A stretch of 64,000 nt of DNA, taken from an uncultured Flavobacteriia bacterium (GTDB lineage Bacteria; Bacteroidota; Bacteroidia; Flavobacteriales_D; Crocinitomicaceae). Shown one piece after another: positions 33,780-42,906 of this stretch (the first letter of the stretch is position 1; the number at the start of each line of letters is the position of its first letter). Under the pieces are notes generated by a model that did no database searches, was not told where the DNA came from, and saw only the letters and a program-made list of their open reading frames with translations. The stretch spans positions 1 through 64,000 of the forward strand of contig CAIQQH010000012.1 of the NCBI GenBank assembly GCA_903873915.1, written 5' to 3'. The translations under genes were made by a program, and so were the position numbers.

Positions 33780-35944
33780 TACAACTTGATGAACTGTTGT
33801 TGTTGAATGCGGCCATTGTATTCTACGCGCACCCAATACGTTCCTGCGGGTAAATCAGACACGTTTACACTGGCGTTTTGCACCGAGCGCGTCGAAACTC
33901 TTCCCATCTCATCCACAATTTGCACTTTCGAAGGCAACTCATCAACCAATGTAAAACGCAAATCCTTGAGCACAGGATTTGGATAAACAGACCAATGCAT
34001 TTCTTGCTCAATTTCTTCCGTACCCACGGTAACTAAAGCCAATTTGACCGCAGCATAGGCATTGATTTTACCCCACCCCCACTGCGGACTTCCGGTGGTA
34101 GGTATAATTCCTGTGTAGGTATCTTCACGTGCCGTTTGAATAATGATCTCTTTAATCTGCGCTGGAGATAAGTAAGGATTTGCTTCGAGTATAAGCGCGA
34201 CAATCCCTGTTACCATAGGTCCAGCCATGGACGTACCCGAGAATTTAGCAAAGGGATAAGTTCGTCCATTGAATGAAACAGATGCAATTTGAGTGAATGA
34301 ATTATCGGTGTACGATGAAATAGACGAAGCAACAGCAACACCAGGCGCTGCTATTTCCGGTTTCAACACGCCATCATAACGTGGCCCAATACTAGAAAAC
34401 CCTGCAATAGCGCCACCCACATGTGAGCCTCCAGGAGTATAATACTCAGAGGCATAGGCCGCTACACTGATCAAACTCGTTGTGACCGAAGGCTCGGATA
34501 CTCCATTTTGAGAATTTCCAGCCACTGTTCCTACTCCATACACAGAAAAAGGCATGCCCCAATTTCCGACATCCGTAGACAATTCTGTCACATTCCAGTA
34601 ATGCACCAATCCACTGTCTGCCTGAGATTTCAACATCACACGGAAACCTGTATTCGTGCATTTTACACGCAGACGCATTTGAGGTTTTCCATTTTGTGGA
34701 TGTGCTGCATCAGCGGAGATGTTGTACCACACCGTATCTGCATTGACAAGCAAAAATGTATCGATATACGATGTTGTAGTAAGCGTCGGATAATATGGAC
34801 TTTCGTTCACAAGTGTACCCGATGAATTGTAAACTTGAATGCCCGAACTAAACTGCTTTCCTGGCTCTCCCCACATGTGAATACTTTGTCCCCACATGTT
34901 TGCATTGGACGCATAAGAATAAAACTCGATTCGCGAACGCAACTCATCGGCGTTAAACTGTTTACTCAGGTGAAAATTGACATTTCCATTGTTACCTCCT
35001 GAATTGCAGAAAACAACACCCAGATTCGAATAATTGTCAATCGCTTGACTTAATAATGAATTCCCATCAAGCGTTCCAAAATGGTACAATCCCCAGCTCA
35101 TGTTGATCACCAAACGTTTTCCTTCGCTTACGGATTTTTGATACATCCACTCCCACGCATCGAACACGGCACCTTCATCTACCAAGAATGTAGCAAAAAG
35201 ATACTGCGCTTCAAAAGCAACACCACGGTAAATCGTTCCAGCGCCGCTTCCACCGGTAATTCCGGCAACGTGTGACCCATGTGTGGCATAACTGTAGATG
35301 TTTGCTGTATCTGCTCCTGCTGCAATAAATTCTGGCTGAGACGAATACTCAGTTCCATAACCAAATCCAACCGGTGCTGGACCACTTGTCTTGAATTGAT
35401 CCCAAGCGGCTAAAATTCGCGTGTTTTGCAATAAAGTGTCATAAAACATTGGGGACGAATAATCGAAACCCCAGTCCGTTATCCCAATCAATACGTTTTT
35501 TCCTGTATAGCCCTGTGGCAGGCCAATGCCTTGCTGAACACTGTCTGCATGAACATCTTTAACCGCTTTGTCCAAAGACTGTTTAATTTTTCCGGCCAGT
35601 TGAAGTTGTGCGATTCCTGAAATGGACATATTGGCACTCAATAACGAAACAGGAATTTTTAAACTTACCACATCATTCAACACCGCACCAACCATGATTC
35701 CTTGCGCAGTTAGCGTGTTTTTCGAAAATCCCGTATCCTTTTTTCCTAAAAAGGAAACGAAATCAACGCCATTGATTCTGCTTACGGCAAATCGCTCTTT
35801 GATCAGTTCCGAAGCAAGCCCCTTGTTGGACTGAACATCTTTCATAATCAACAGAATATCAGCGCGCGAATTGGCTGGAAGTTGTGTTTGGCCGAACAAA
35901 ACGACCGACACAATTGTTAAGATTGCAGTAAGAATTATTTTCAT
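33779..35944 (-). CDS. Secreted S8 (subtilisin) peptidase with T9SS type A sorting domain
   Basis: A 721-residue serine peptidase. ATG 35944 begins a signal peptide ending VLFGQ. A propeptide-like stretch precedes the catalytic domain. The triad is Asp in IGITDWGFDYS (about residue 157), His in THGSHVAGITGG (about 222) and Ser in FSGTSMAGPMVTG (about 585). An insert of about 200 residues between His and Ser looks like a beta-rich domain. The final 80 residues (WSVYPNPVLKDLRFTLV to RIQQQQFIKL) are a type A sorting domain. It degrades extracellular protein, or processes cargo. GNAT is coupled downstream. Confidence 0.92.
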   Translation of the reverse strand: MKIILTAILTIVSVVLFGQTQLPANSRADILLIMKDVQSNKGLASELIKERFAVSRINGVDFVSFLGKKDTGFSKNTLTAQGIMVGAVLNDVVSLKIPVSLLSANMSISGIAQLQLAGKIKQSLDKAVKDVHADSVQQGIGLPQGYTGKNVLIGITDWGFDYSSPMFYDTLLQNTRILAAWDQFKTSGPAPVGFGYGTEYSSQPEFIAAGADTANIYSYATHGSHVAGITGGSGAGTIYRGVAFEAQYLFATFLVDEGAVFDAWEWMYQKSVSEGKRLVINMSWGLYHFGTLDGNSLLSQAIDNYSNLGVVFCNSGGNNGNVNFHLSKQFNADELRSRIEFYSYASNANMWGQSIHMWGEPGKQFSSGIQVYNSSGTLVNESPYYPTLTTTSYIDTFLLVNADTVWYNISADAAHPQNGKPQMRLRVKCTNTGFRVMLKSQADSGLVHYWNVTELSTDVGNWGMPFSVYGVGTVAGNSQNGVSEPSVTTSLISVAAYASEYYTPGGSHVGGAIAGFSSIGPRYDGVLKPEIAAPGVAVASSISSYTDNSFTQIASVSFNGRTYPFAKFSGTSMAGPMVTGIVALILEANPYLSPAQIKEIIIQTAREDTYTGIIPTTGSPQWGWGKINAYAAVKLALVTVGTEEIEQEMHWSVYPNPVLKDLRFTLVDELPSKVQIVDEMGRVSTRSVQNASVNVSDLPAGTYWVRVEYNGRIQQQQFIKL

Positions 35945-36018
35945 TTCTTCAGGTTTCGTCATTAAAGATAAGAAAATCATTTTGATGGGTAGCTGAGAAA
36001 AAATCTTGGAAAAATAAT

Positions 36019-36049
36019 TTTGGGAGAATAAAAAAATAAACTAACTTTC
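36019..36049 (+). promoter_or_regulatory. apaG promoter
   Basis: TTTG (36019-36022), 19 bases, TAACTTTC (36042-36049). The last base differs from consensus. The predicted start lies about 15 bases before the ATG at 36069. Confidence 0.45.
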
Positions 36050-36068
36050 ACATACCAAAATTGATCTT

Positions 36069-36455
36069 ATGTACAATGAAATCAGCGCAGGAGTTGGCAT
36101 TCAGGTTGAAACAACATTTCGTCCTGACCTTTCGGATCTTGTTGAAGGGACTTATTTTTTCAACTACCGAATCACCATTGTGAACACCAATGATTTCTCG
36201 ATTCAACTGCTTCATCGTGAATGGCATATTTTCGATTCATTGCGTTCACACGAATATGTCAGTGGAGCTGGTGTTGTGGGTGAACAACCAATCTTGCATG
36301 CAGGTCAGCAATTCAGTTACGTTTCGGGGTGTCAGCTTTTTTCTGAAATTGGAAAAATGGCTGGATATTACACCTTTCTGAACATGCAAAATGGCGCACT
36401 TTTCCAATCCAAAATCCCACGGTTTGACCTTGTTTATCCTGGGAAATTGAATTGA
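36069..36455 (+). CDS. apaG: ApaG domain protein
   Basis: A 128-residue protein of the ApaG family (fibronectin-like fold). Visible are FFNYRITIVNTNDFSIQLLHREWHIFDS and GVVGEQPILHAGQQFSYVSGC. ApaG is linked to cobalt/magnesium homeostasis in Enterobacteria and to F-box protein domains in eukaryotes; its molecular role is still unclear. It is single by appearance, and the repeat-filled gap R4 follows. Confidence 0.9.
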   Translation: MYNEISAGVGIQVETTFRPDLSDLVEGTYFFNYRITIVNTNDFSIQLLHREWHIFDSLRSHEYVSGAGVVGEQPILHAGQQFSYVSGCQLFSEIGKMAGYYTFLNMQNGALFQSKIPRFDLVYPGKLN

Positions 36456-36502
36456 TGTTTATAGACAAATGAACCGTCAGGCGTGGCTGAGGTCCGTGGG
36501 AA

Positions 36503-36716
36503 AACTCGAAGTAGAATTAAGTCTATTGTCCTTTGTCTTTCGTCCCTTGTTCAAAATGCCATCAAATTCCCGAAGGAATCAAATTCGCAGTTGTCCCCAG
36601 TATCAATTTATTTCAGCCAACTCGAAGTAGAATTAAGTCTATTGTCCCTTGTCCTTCCGTCCCTTGTCCAATATGGCATCAAATTCCAAATTGCCTCCGG
36701 CATCAAATCCTAGTAA
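36503..36716. repeat. Mosaic repeat R4
   Basis: Two direct copies of a 68-69-bp block (36503-36570 and 36619-36687) share AACTCGAAGTAG, AATTAAGTCT, then GTCCYTT-type heptads, then a hairpin word (ATGGCATCAAATTCC). Between and after them lie further inverted hairpin words (AAATTCCCGAAGGAATC, AAATTGCCTCCGGCATC). The rest of the 36456-36752 gap holds no gene. Confidence 0.85.
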
Positions 36717-36752
36717 CCCAAGAAATAACTACTTTTACAAAAATATTTTATC

Positions 36753-38381
36753 ATGTCAAATGCCATTTTCCATGTGCCGGTAGCGATCAACGAACCTGTT
36801 AAGGGGTATGCTCCGAGTTCACCAGAACGCGAAAGTTTATTGCGTAAATACCGTGAAATGTATGAACAAGATCCAATCGATGTACCCATGTACATTGGTG
36901 GAAAAGAAGTACGTACAGCTCAGAAACACGCCATGACAGCTCCTCATGAGCATACCAAAGTACTTGGGCATTTTAATATGGGAGATGCATCACATGTGCG
37001 TGAGGCGATAGACACTGCCATGGCTGCTCGTGAAAAATGGTCGGCGCTTCCTTGGGAAGAACGTGCGGCGATCTTTTTAAAGGCTGCGGATTTATTGGCT
37101 GGACCTTTTCGAGATAAAATGAATGCCTCCACTATGTTGGCGCAATCTAAAAACGTTTTTCAAGCAGAAATCGATGCTGCTTGTGAGTTGATTGACTTCT
37201 TCAGATTCAATGTTCAATACATGACTCAGATTTATAAGGAGCAACCTGAATCTCTGCCTGGAATGTGGAACCGTTTGGAGTACCGTCCTTTGGAAGGATT
37301 TGTATTTGCGATTACCCCATTCAACTTTACATCAATCGCTGCCAATCTTTGTGCAGCGCCTGCCATGATGGGAAATGTCGTGGTATGGAAACCGGCTGAA
37401 TCACAAATATATTCTGCCCAAGTAATCATGGAGCTTTTTAAAGCAGCGGGAGTTCCTGATGGTGTAATCAACATGATAACAGTGGAGGGTCCTGTAGCCG
37501 GTGAAGTGATTTTCTCTGACAAGAATTTTGCAGGACTTCATTTTACGGGATCAACGGCAGTATTTAAAAACCTTTGGAAACAAATAGGCAATAACCTTGA
37601 CCATTTCCGCACCTATCCGCGCATCGTTGGAGAAACGGGAGGCAAAGACTTTATCATGGTTCACCGCAGTGCCCATGCTGCTGAAGTGGCTACCGCTATG
37701 TCGCGTGGAGCTTTTGAATTTCAAGGTCAAAAATGTTCAGCAGCTTCGAGAGCCTATATTCCTTCGAACATTTGGCCTGAGGTAAAACGAATTTATGTCG
37801 ATCAAGTCAATTCATTTAAGGTCGGAAGTCCTGAAGACACCAGCCACTTTGTAAACGCTGTGATTGACGGCCGTGCCTTTGATAAAATTGCTGGATACAT
37901 TGACTTTTGTAAAACACAGCCTGATGCCGAAATCATTACAGGTGGGAACTATGACAAATCAAAAGGGTATTTCATTGAACCAACAACCATCGTTACAAGC
38001 AACCCGAAATTCCGAACCATGTGTGAAGAGATTTTTGGACCTGTTTTGACGGTTTATGTGTACGACGAAAACAAATTTGAGGAAACCTTAGAAATCCTCG
38101 ATCAAACATCAGAATATGCTTTGACGGGTTCAATCATTTCAAACGATCGATATGCCATTCAATTGGCGACCAAGAAATTGGAAAATGCAGCTGGGAATTT
38201 CTACATCAATGACAAGCCTACAGGCGCAGTTGTTGGACAGCAGCCATTTGGTGGTGCTCGAGGTTCAGGCACAAATGACAAGGCAGGTGCAGCAATGAAC
38301 TTGCTTCGCTGGGTTTCCGCACGTACGATCAAAGAAACGTTCGTTCCACCGACAGATTACCGCTACCCATTCCTTGGATAA
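36753..38381 (+). CDS. pruA: L-glutamate gamma-semialdehyde dehydrogenase
   Basis: A 542-residue aldehyde dehydrogenase that oxidises glutamate semialdehyde (delta-1-pyrroline-5-carboxylate) to glutamate in proline catabolism. Evidence: RIVGETGGKDF (catalytic Glu region), FQGQKCSAASR with Cys328, and TGAVVGQQPFGGARGSGTNDKAGA, the last being specific to the PruA type. N-terminal SNAIFHVPVAINEPVKGYAPSSPER is the Bacteroidota PruA start. PRODH is not in the window. A clean terminator follows. Confidence 0.95.
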   Translation: MSNAIFHVPVAINEPVKGYAPSSPERESLLRKYREMYEQDPIDVPMYIGGKEVRTAQKHAMTAPHEHTKVLGHFNMGDASHVREAIDTAMAAREKWSALPWEERAAIFLKAADLLAGPFRDKMNASTMLAQSKNVFQAEIDAACELIDFFRFNVQYMTQIYKEQPESLPGMWNRLEYRPLEGFVFAITPFNFTSIAANLCAAPAMMGNVVVWKPAESQIYSAQVIMELFKAAGVPDGVINMITVEGPVAGEVIFSDKNFAGLHFTGSTAVFKNLWKQIGNNLDHFRTYPRIVGETGGKDFIMVHRSAHAAEVATAMSRGAFEFQGQKCSAASRAYIPSNIWPEVKRIYVDQVNSFKVGSPEDTSHFVNAVIDGRAFDKIAGYIDFCKTQPDAEIITGGNYDKSKGYFIEPTTIVTSNPKFRTMCEEIFGPVLTVYVYDENKFEETLEILDQTSEYALTGSIISNDRYAIQLATKKLENAAGNFYINDKPTGAVVGQQPFGGARGSGTNDKAGAAMNLLRWVSARTIKETFVPPTDYRYPFLG

Positions 38382-38391
38382 CCATATATAA

Positions 38392-38411
38392 GCGCCCTTC
38401 GGGGCGTTTTT
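38392..38411 (+). terminator. Rho-independent terminator of pruA
   Basis: GCGCCC and GGGCGT pair (one G-U) around TTCG, followed by TTTTT. It lies 10 bases past the stop codon. Confidence 0.92.
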
Positions 38412-38437
38412 CATTGTACTCACTTTTCCTCATAAAT

Positions 38438-39718
38438 ATGATTTCCTCGCCATTAAAAAGTATTTCACTCGTTTCGGTTTTCGTGATTACCTCGATTTTT
38501 GTTGCACAACGATTTCGCTATGGCCACAACAATGATGTAAATGGTTACAATGCAACAAGCTGGGATGCACTCGGGTATTACATGTACTTGCCTGCAACTT
38601 TCATTTACGATGATGTCAAAGATCTCAAGTGGTTTGGAAAAATTGATTCGACCTATCATGTATCTGGAGGATGGTTTTACCAAGCGATGCCTTTGGAAAA
38701 TGGCCAATTCACCTTCAAGTATTTGTCAGGGGTGGCGATTATGGAAAGTCCCTTCTTTGCCCTCGGACATCTCTCCGCTCAACTTACCGGAGCGCCACAA
38801 GATGGATTTTCAGCACCTTATCAATACGCGATTATGTTTGGCGCCCTCTTTTGGTTTTTCATTGGATTGTTCTTTTTACGAAAGGTTCTACTCCACTATT
38901 TTAACGAACAAACCACCGCCATTACCGTGCTATTGCTCTGTCTCTGTTCCAACCTCATCCAGTATGTTTCTGTGGATGGAGCCATGAGCCATGCTTACAT
39001 TTTCCCCTTATATTCCTTGATCCTTTGGTTGACGATCCGCTGGCACAATAGTCCACAATGGAATACCGCGTTGTTTCTGGGTTTACTTTCAGGACTCGCA
39101 GTCATTTCTCGTCCGACGGAATTGATTCTCATCTTCATTCCCATCCTTTGGATGTGGGACAAGGAAAAGCATGGACTCACTAAATTTCAGTTCTTAAAGA
39201 AAAATCCTATTCACCTTGCCGCTGTGATTGGCGGTGGGATTACTGGGATTTTACCACAGCTATTGTATTGGAAATACAGCACGGGAAGTTTTGTCTTTGA
39301 TGTAGGCAGTAAGTGGTTTTTCTTAAATCCGTGGTGGCGCGTTTTGTTTGGACATGAGAAAGGATGGTTTTTCTATACGCCTATAGCCCTCGCGATGGTA
39401 GCTGGATTTTTCTTCATGAAAAAATACCCATTTCGAAAGGCTGTTTTGACCTTTTGCTTATTGAACATTTGGATCATCATTTCCTGGTCAGACTGGAAAT
39501 ATGGGGCGAGTTACTCTACCCGTGCATTGACGCAAAGTTACCCTATATTCGCCCTTGCATTGGCGTGTTTGGTCGATAAAACGATGTCATTTGAGCGATT
39601 GAAATGGAGTATTCCCGTGCTTGGAATCGCCTTAATTGTCTTGAATTTTTATCAGCTGGAAATCTATAATCAAGGGGTTCTGGAGAACTTTTCCCCCTTG
39701 TGGCGCATCTTTCATTAA
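38438..39718 (+). CDS. Polytopic membrane protein, GT39-like
   Basis: A 426-residue protein with about ten hydrophobic helices. The first loop after helix 1 holds the acidic and aromatic WDALGYYMYLPATFIYDDVKD, which recalls the catalytic loop of GT-C fold (mannosyltransferase-like) enzymes; this is why I call it GT39-like. A later conserved WWRVLFGHEKGWFFYTP segment is typical of Bacteroidota members. I use ATG 38438; a TTG 24 bases upstream overlaps the terminator. The likely role is transfer of a sugar from a lipid carrier, which is inference. Confidence 0.65.
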   Translation: MISSPLKSISLVSVFVITSIFVAQRFRYGHNNDVNGYNATSWDALGYYMYLPATFIYDDVKDLKWFGKIDSTYHVSGGWFYQAMPLENGQFTFKYLSGVAIMESPFFALGHLSAQLTGAPQDGFSAPYQYAIMFGALFWFFIGLFFLRKVLLHYFNEQTTAITVLLLCLCSNLIQYVSVDGAMSHAYIFPLYSLILWLTIRWHNSPQWNTALFLGLLSGLAVISRPTELILIFIPILWMWDKEKHGLTKFQFLKKNPIHLAAVIGGGITGILPQLLYWKYSTGSFVFDVGSKWFFLNPWWRVLFGHEKGWFFYTPIALAMVAGFFFMKKYPFRKAVLTFCLLNIWIIISWSDWKYGASYSTRALTQSYPIFALALACLVDKTMSFERLKWSIPVLGIALIVLNFYQLEIYNQGVLENFSPLWRIFH

Positions 39719-39773
39719 TAAAGAAAAGCCATTGAGTAGCCAAAATCTGTACATTTACCCAAAAAACTGAACC

Positions 39774-40226
39774 ATGAAATACCTTATTACGCCCTTGCTT
39801 TTCCTCTTCTTATTCAGCGCTTGTACAAAGAAAAAAGCCGAGAAACAAGCCATCACCGATGATCAAATCATCCAACAATACATTGCAGATAACGGCTTAA
39901 CCGCTGTAAAGGCAAGTTCTGGATTGTATGTGGTTATTGAGAATCCGGGAACAGGAGCGTCGTGCAATAGTTTTTCTACAGTGAAAGTGGCTTATACAGG
40001 ATATTTTACGAGTGGCGAAATTTTCGATTCTTCTTCATTGGCAGGAATTGACTTTTCATTGCAATCGGTTATCCCAGGATGGACCTCAGGAATACCTTAT
40101 TTTAAAGAGGGGGGCTATGGTAAATTGTTGGTTCCTTCCGCCTTGGCTTACGGACCAAGTGGTAACGGATCTATTCCAGGAAATACAGTATTGGTATTTG
40201 ATGTGAAATTGATTCAAGTGCTCTAG
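39774..40226 (+). CDS. FKBP-type peptidyl-prolyl isomerase lipoprotein
   Basis: A 150-residue lipoprotein (lipobox LFSACTK, Cys16). The FKBP domain occupies about residues 60-150: VKVAYTGYFTSGEIFDSS, VIPGWTSGIPYFKEGGYGKLLVPSALAYG and NTVLVFDVKLIQVL. It isomerises prolyl bonds in exported proteins, in the periplasm or on the outer membrane. It runs tail-to-tail into paaD with only four bases between. Confidence 0.92.
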   Translation: MKYLITPLLFLFLFSACTKKKAEKQAITDDQIIQQYIADNGLTAVKASSGLYVVIENPGTGASCNSFSTVKVAYTGYFTSGEIFDSSSLAGIDFSLQSVIPGWTSGIPYFKEGGYGKLLVPSALAYGPSGNGSIPGNTVLVFDVKLIQVL

Positions 40227-40230
40227 GCTA

Positions 40231-40716
40231 CTACCTCAAACACTTAAAATAATCGTAGGGTTCGAGGCAGTCATTGCATTGGTAATGTGCTTTGCAGGCT
40301 GTACTTCCGAAGAGTGAAATCATTCTCGTATTTAAAGATCTACATTGCGGACAGGGAACAACAGTTGGTTTTGCAAATAATACCGTTTTGTCGGGCTCAT
40401 TTTCTGGAGGAGCAATCCCATATTCACGAAGCTTATTCTTTCCCTCTTCCGAAATCCAATCGGTCGTCCATGCTGGTGCCAAGGTCAAGTCAACGGTGCA
40501 GGTATCCACACCTTTTTCCTTCAGCTTTTCAATGATTTGATCTTCAATCATTTTCATGGCGGGACAGCCGCTATAGGTTGGGGTAATAACGATGTGTGCA
40601 TTCTTGCCATCCGTTTCAACCGAACGAATAACACCCAAATCTACAACAGTTAAAACAGGAATTTCAGGATCTGAAACCTCCTCAAGCCAAAGCCAAAGAT
40701 CAGAAGCAGTTACCAT
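40231..40716 (-). CDS. paaD: Phenylacetyl-CoA epoxidase subunit PaaD
   Basis: A 161-residue PaaD. The N-terminal MIP18/DUF59-like part has EVSDPEIPVLTVVDLGVIRSV and VVITPTYSGCPAMKMIEDQI. The C-terminal zinc-ribbon part has CPQCRSLNTRMISLFGSTACKAHYQCNDCLEPYDYFKC with four conserved Cys pairs. PaaD is thought to help assemble the iron-sulfur centres of the epoxidase complex. Its ATG overlaps the paaC stop codon by 7 bp. Confidence 0.95.
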   Translation of the reverse strand: MVTASDLWLWLEEVSDPEIPVLTVVDLGVIRSVETDGKNAHIVITPTYSGCPAMKMIEDQIIEKLKEKGVDTCTVDLTLAPAWTTDWISEEGKNKLREYGIAPPENEPDKTVLFAKPTVVPCPQCRSLNTRMISLFGSTACKAHYQCNDCLEPYDYFKCLR

Positions 40717-41462
40717 TCCATGTTGGGGTATGCCCGTTGCATGTATTGCATTTCCGCCAAGATGTAGCCAAGATGTTCGGAATGCATTCCTTTACGGCCG
40801 CCTTCCTGCTTCCAATTGTTTGTGGGAATTGTCAAGGTTGCCTCTTGGAAAACATGGTTTACGGTATTTTCCCACTGTTGGCGCAAATCGGACAAATCAG
40901 GTAAAATTCCCGTGTTTCGCATCTCGTCGTCCACAGCATCGGTATAGAACAATTCGTTGGCATAACGCCACAAGGTGTTCAGCGATTCCTGAATGCGTGC
41001 GTGCGATTCTTCCGTTCCATCTCCCAAGCGAATCACCCATTCCGATGAATGCTTTAGGTGGTATTTCGTTTCCTTCAATGATTTCTCAGCGATAGCAGCA
41101 ATCATTTCGTCTGAACTTGATTGCAAGCGTTCAAACAAAATCGTTCGGTAGGCATCAAACAAAAACTGGCGCATCATCGTCATCCCGAAGTCGCCATTTG
41201 GCTGCTCAACGAGCAATAGATTTCGGTACTCGCGGTCGAAGCGCAGGAACGCCAAATCATCACCTGTCTTTCCCTCTCCTTGCAACGTTGCCGCATGGCT
41301 GAGCAGACTCGTTGCCTGACCGATTAAATCTAGGGCAATGTTTGTCATCGCAATATCCTCTTCCAGGACAGGTCCATGGCCACACCATTCAGACAAACGA
41401 TGACCGAGAATTAAACTATCGTCAGCGATGCGCAATACAAAATCAACATGTGCTTGATTCAT
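40710..41462 (-). CDS. paaC: Phenylacetyl-CoA epoxidase subunit PaaC
   Basis: A 250-residue structural partner of PaaA with a ferritin-like helical fold: DDSLILGHRLSEWCGHGPVLEEDIAMTNIALDLIGQATSLL is the conserved N-terminal segment. The diiron ligands present in PaaA are lost in PaaC generally. I use ATG 41462 rather than TTG 41474. It lies between paaB (13-base gap) and paaD (7-bp overlap). Confidence 0.95.
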   Translation of the reverse strand: MNQAHVDFVLRIADDSLILGHRLSEWCGHGPVLEEDIAMTNIALDLIGQATSLLSHAATLQGEGKTGDDLAFLRFDREYRNLLLVEQPNGDFGMTMMRQFLFDAYRTILFERLQSSSDEMIAAIAEKSLKETKYHLKHSSEWVIRLGDGTEESHARIQESLNTLWRYANELFYTDAVDDEMRNTGILPDLSDLRQQWENTVNHVFQEATLTIPTNNWKQEGGRKGMHSEHLGYILAEMQYMQRAYPNMEW

Positions 41463-41474
41463 CTTACTTATCAA

Positions 41475-41762
41475 TTACATGTGAGATATGCCGTCTGGCA
41501 CATCATAAAACGTTGGGTGACGGTAGATTTTAGAATCTGCCGGCTCAAAGAACTCTTGCGATTCAGACGGATCTGAAGCAAACACATTGTTTGATTCCAC
41601 CACCCAGATACTGATGCCTTCAGAACGTCGCGTGTAAACATCGCGGGCATTTTCGAGCGCCATTTCCGCATCTGCTGCACGTAAACTTCCTACATGCTTG
41701 TGATTCAATCCTTGTTTACTGCGAATAAACACTTCCCACAATGGCCATTCCTTACTTGACAT
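41475..41762 (-). CDS. paaB: Phenylacetyl-CoA epoxidase subunit PaaB
   Basis: A 95-residue small subunit: WPLWEVFIRSKQGLNHKHVGSLRAADAEMALENARDVYTRRSEGISIWVV is characteristic and bridges PaaAC heterodimers. It sits 18 bases after paaA and 12 before the paaC start. Confidence 0.96.
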   Translation of the reverse strand: MSSKEWPLWEVFIRSKQGLNHKHVGSLRAADAEMALENARDVYTRRSEGISIWVVESNNVFASDPSESQEFFEPADSKIYRHPTFYDVPDGISHM

Positions 41763-41780
41763 TTCTATCCGATTTTAATA

Positions 41781-42728
41781 TTAAGCAGACTTTCGGGCTG
41801 CGCGTTTTTGCGCAAAAGCGGTAGCCGCTTCACGAACCCATTGTCCTTCTTCTTTTGCTTTTCTGCGTGTGTCGATGCGGTCCTTGTTACACGGTCCATT
41901 TCCTTTAACAACCTCCCAAAATTCCGCCCAGTTGATTTCACCATATTCATAATGACCTGTCGCCTCATTGAGTTTCAAATCCGCATCGGGCAATGTCAAA
42001 CCAATCATCTCAGCCTGCGGAACAGTGACATCCACAAATTGTTGGCGAAGCTCATCATTTGTTGAACGTTTGATTTTCCATTTCATGGATTGTGCAGTGT
42101 GCTTAGATTCCCCATCGCTTGGACCAAACATCATTAACGCGGGCCACCAAAAACGATTCAAGGCATCTTGCGCCATCGCTTTTTGTTCCGGAGAACCTTT
42201 CGCCAGTGTCATCATGATTTCAAATCCTTGACGTTGATGAAAAGACTCCTCTTTGCACACACGCACCATGGCACGTGCATAGGGTCCGTATGAACAACGG
42301 CAAATTGGCACTTGATTCATAATCGCGGCGCCATCCACTAACCAACCGATGGCACCCATGTCGGCCCATGTTAATGTTGGGTAGTTGAAGATGGACGAGT
42401 ATTTTGCTTTTCCAGTGTGGAGATCATCGATGGTATCCTCACGATCAGCCCCTAATGTTTCAGCTGCTGAATACAGGTATAATCCATGACCCGCTTCGTC
42501 TTGAACCTTTGCCAAAAGGACAGCTTTACGACGAAGATTCGGTGCGCGAGTGATCCAGTTTCCTTCAGGCAGCATTCCAACAATTTCAGAATGTGCATGT
42601 TGAGAAATTTGACGAATCAAAGTCTCGCGATAATCGTCCGGCATCCAATCCTTCGGTTCAATCTTGATGTCTTGATCAATCTTCTCTTGAAACATGCGTT
42701 CCAACTCAGTTATGTTCACCTCTTTCAT
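41781..42728 (-). CDS. paaA: Phenylacetyl-CoA epoxidase catalytic subunit PaaA
   Basis: A 315-residue diiron oxygenase subunit that epoxidises the ring of phenylacetyl-CoA. The metal-binding helices are visible as [17 protein letters not shown] and [17 protein letters not shown] (each E-x-x-H), plus [14 protein letters not shown] and [11 protein letters not shown]. Length is typical (about 310). It is the first gene of paaABCD, whose promoter lies within an operator-like inverted repeat (42738-42809). A highly charged tail (KRAARKSA) ends the protein. Confidence 0.96.
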   Translation of the reverse strand: MKEVNITELERMFQEKIDQDIKIEPKDWMPDDYRETLIRQISQHAHSEIVGMLPEGNWITRAPNLRRKAVLLAKVQDEAGHGLYLYSAAETLGADREDTIDDLHTGKAKYSSIFNYPTLTWADMGAIGWLVDGAAIMNQVPICRCSYGPYARAMVRVCKEESFHQRQGFEIMMTLAKGSPEQKAMAQDALNRFWWPALMMFGPSDGESKHTAQSMKWKIKRSTNDELRQQFVDVTVPQAEMIGLTLPDADLKLNEATGHYEYGEINWAEFWEVVKGNGPCNKDRIDTRRKAKEEGQWVREAATAFAQKRAARKSA

Positions 42729-42748
42729 CGCTCTCTGGCTTAGTTAGA

Positions 42749-42756
42749 CAAATGTA
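42749..42756 (-). promoter_or_regulatory. -7 element of the paaABCD operon
   Basis: TACATTTG on the minus strand. A candidate -33 TTG falls at 42781-42783, 24 bases upstream, at the inner end of the left operator arm. The leader to the ATG at 42728 is about 15-20 bases. Confidence 0.5.
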
Positions 42757-42770
42757 ATTAAAAGTACCTA

Positions 42771-42809
42771 TTCTAATGAACAACTAAGCAGAAAAGGTGT
42801 TCATTAGAA
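42771..42809. promoter_or_regulatory. Probable operator between divergent paaA and paaE
   Basis: TTCTAATGAACA (42771-42782) and TGTTCATTAGAA (42798-42809) are perfect 12-bp inverted arms with a 15-base spacer. The left arm covers the predicted paaA -33 region. A second 8-bp inverted pair, GCTTAGTT (42738-42745) and AACTAAGC (42782-42789), overlaps it. The AATGAAC half-site resembles those of some TetR regulators such as Bm3R1. No regulator gene is near. Confidence 0.55.
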
Positions 42810-42854
42810 AAGAGAAAATAATCAAATCTTCAACCCTCCAATTGACCTCTGAGA

Positions 42855-42888
42855 ATTGACCCTGCATGAAACGAAATCACTACCTTTG
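42855..42888 (+). promoter_or_regulatory. Promoter of paaE
   Basis: TTG (42855-42857), 23 bases, TACCTTTG (42881-42888). The predicted start is about 15 bases before the ATG at 42907, which supports that start over the in-frame one at 42856. Confidence 0.55.
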
Positions 42889-42906
42889 CGCAACAATAAA
42901 TCAGGC

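Noticed and set aside
21017-35944. Large surface proteins as phage tail or contractile-injection genes
   Set aside because: They carry signal peptides and T9SS sorting domains; no phage structural neighbours are present.
38414-38437. TTG at 38414 as the start of the GT39-like gene
   Set aside because: It would begin next to the pruA terminator T-tract; ATG 38438 leaves a better N-terminus for the first membrane helix.
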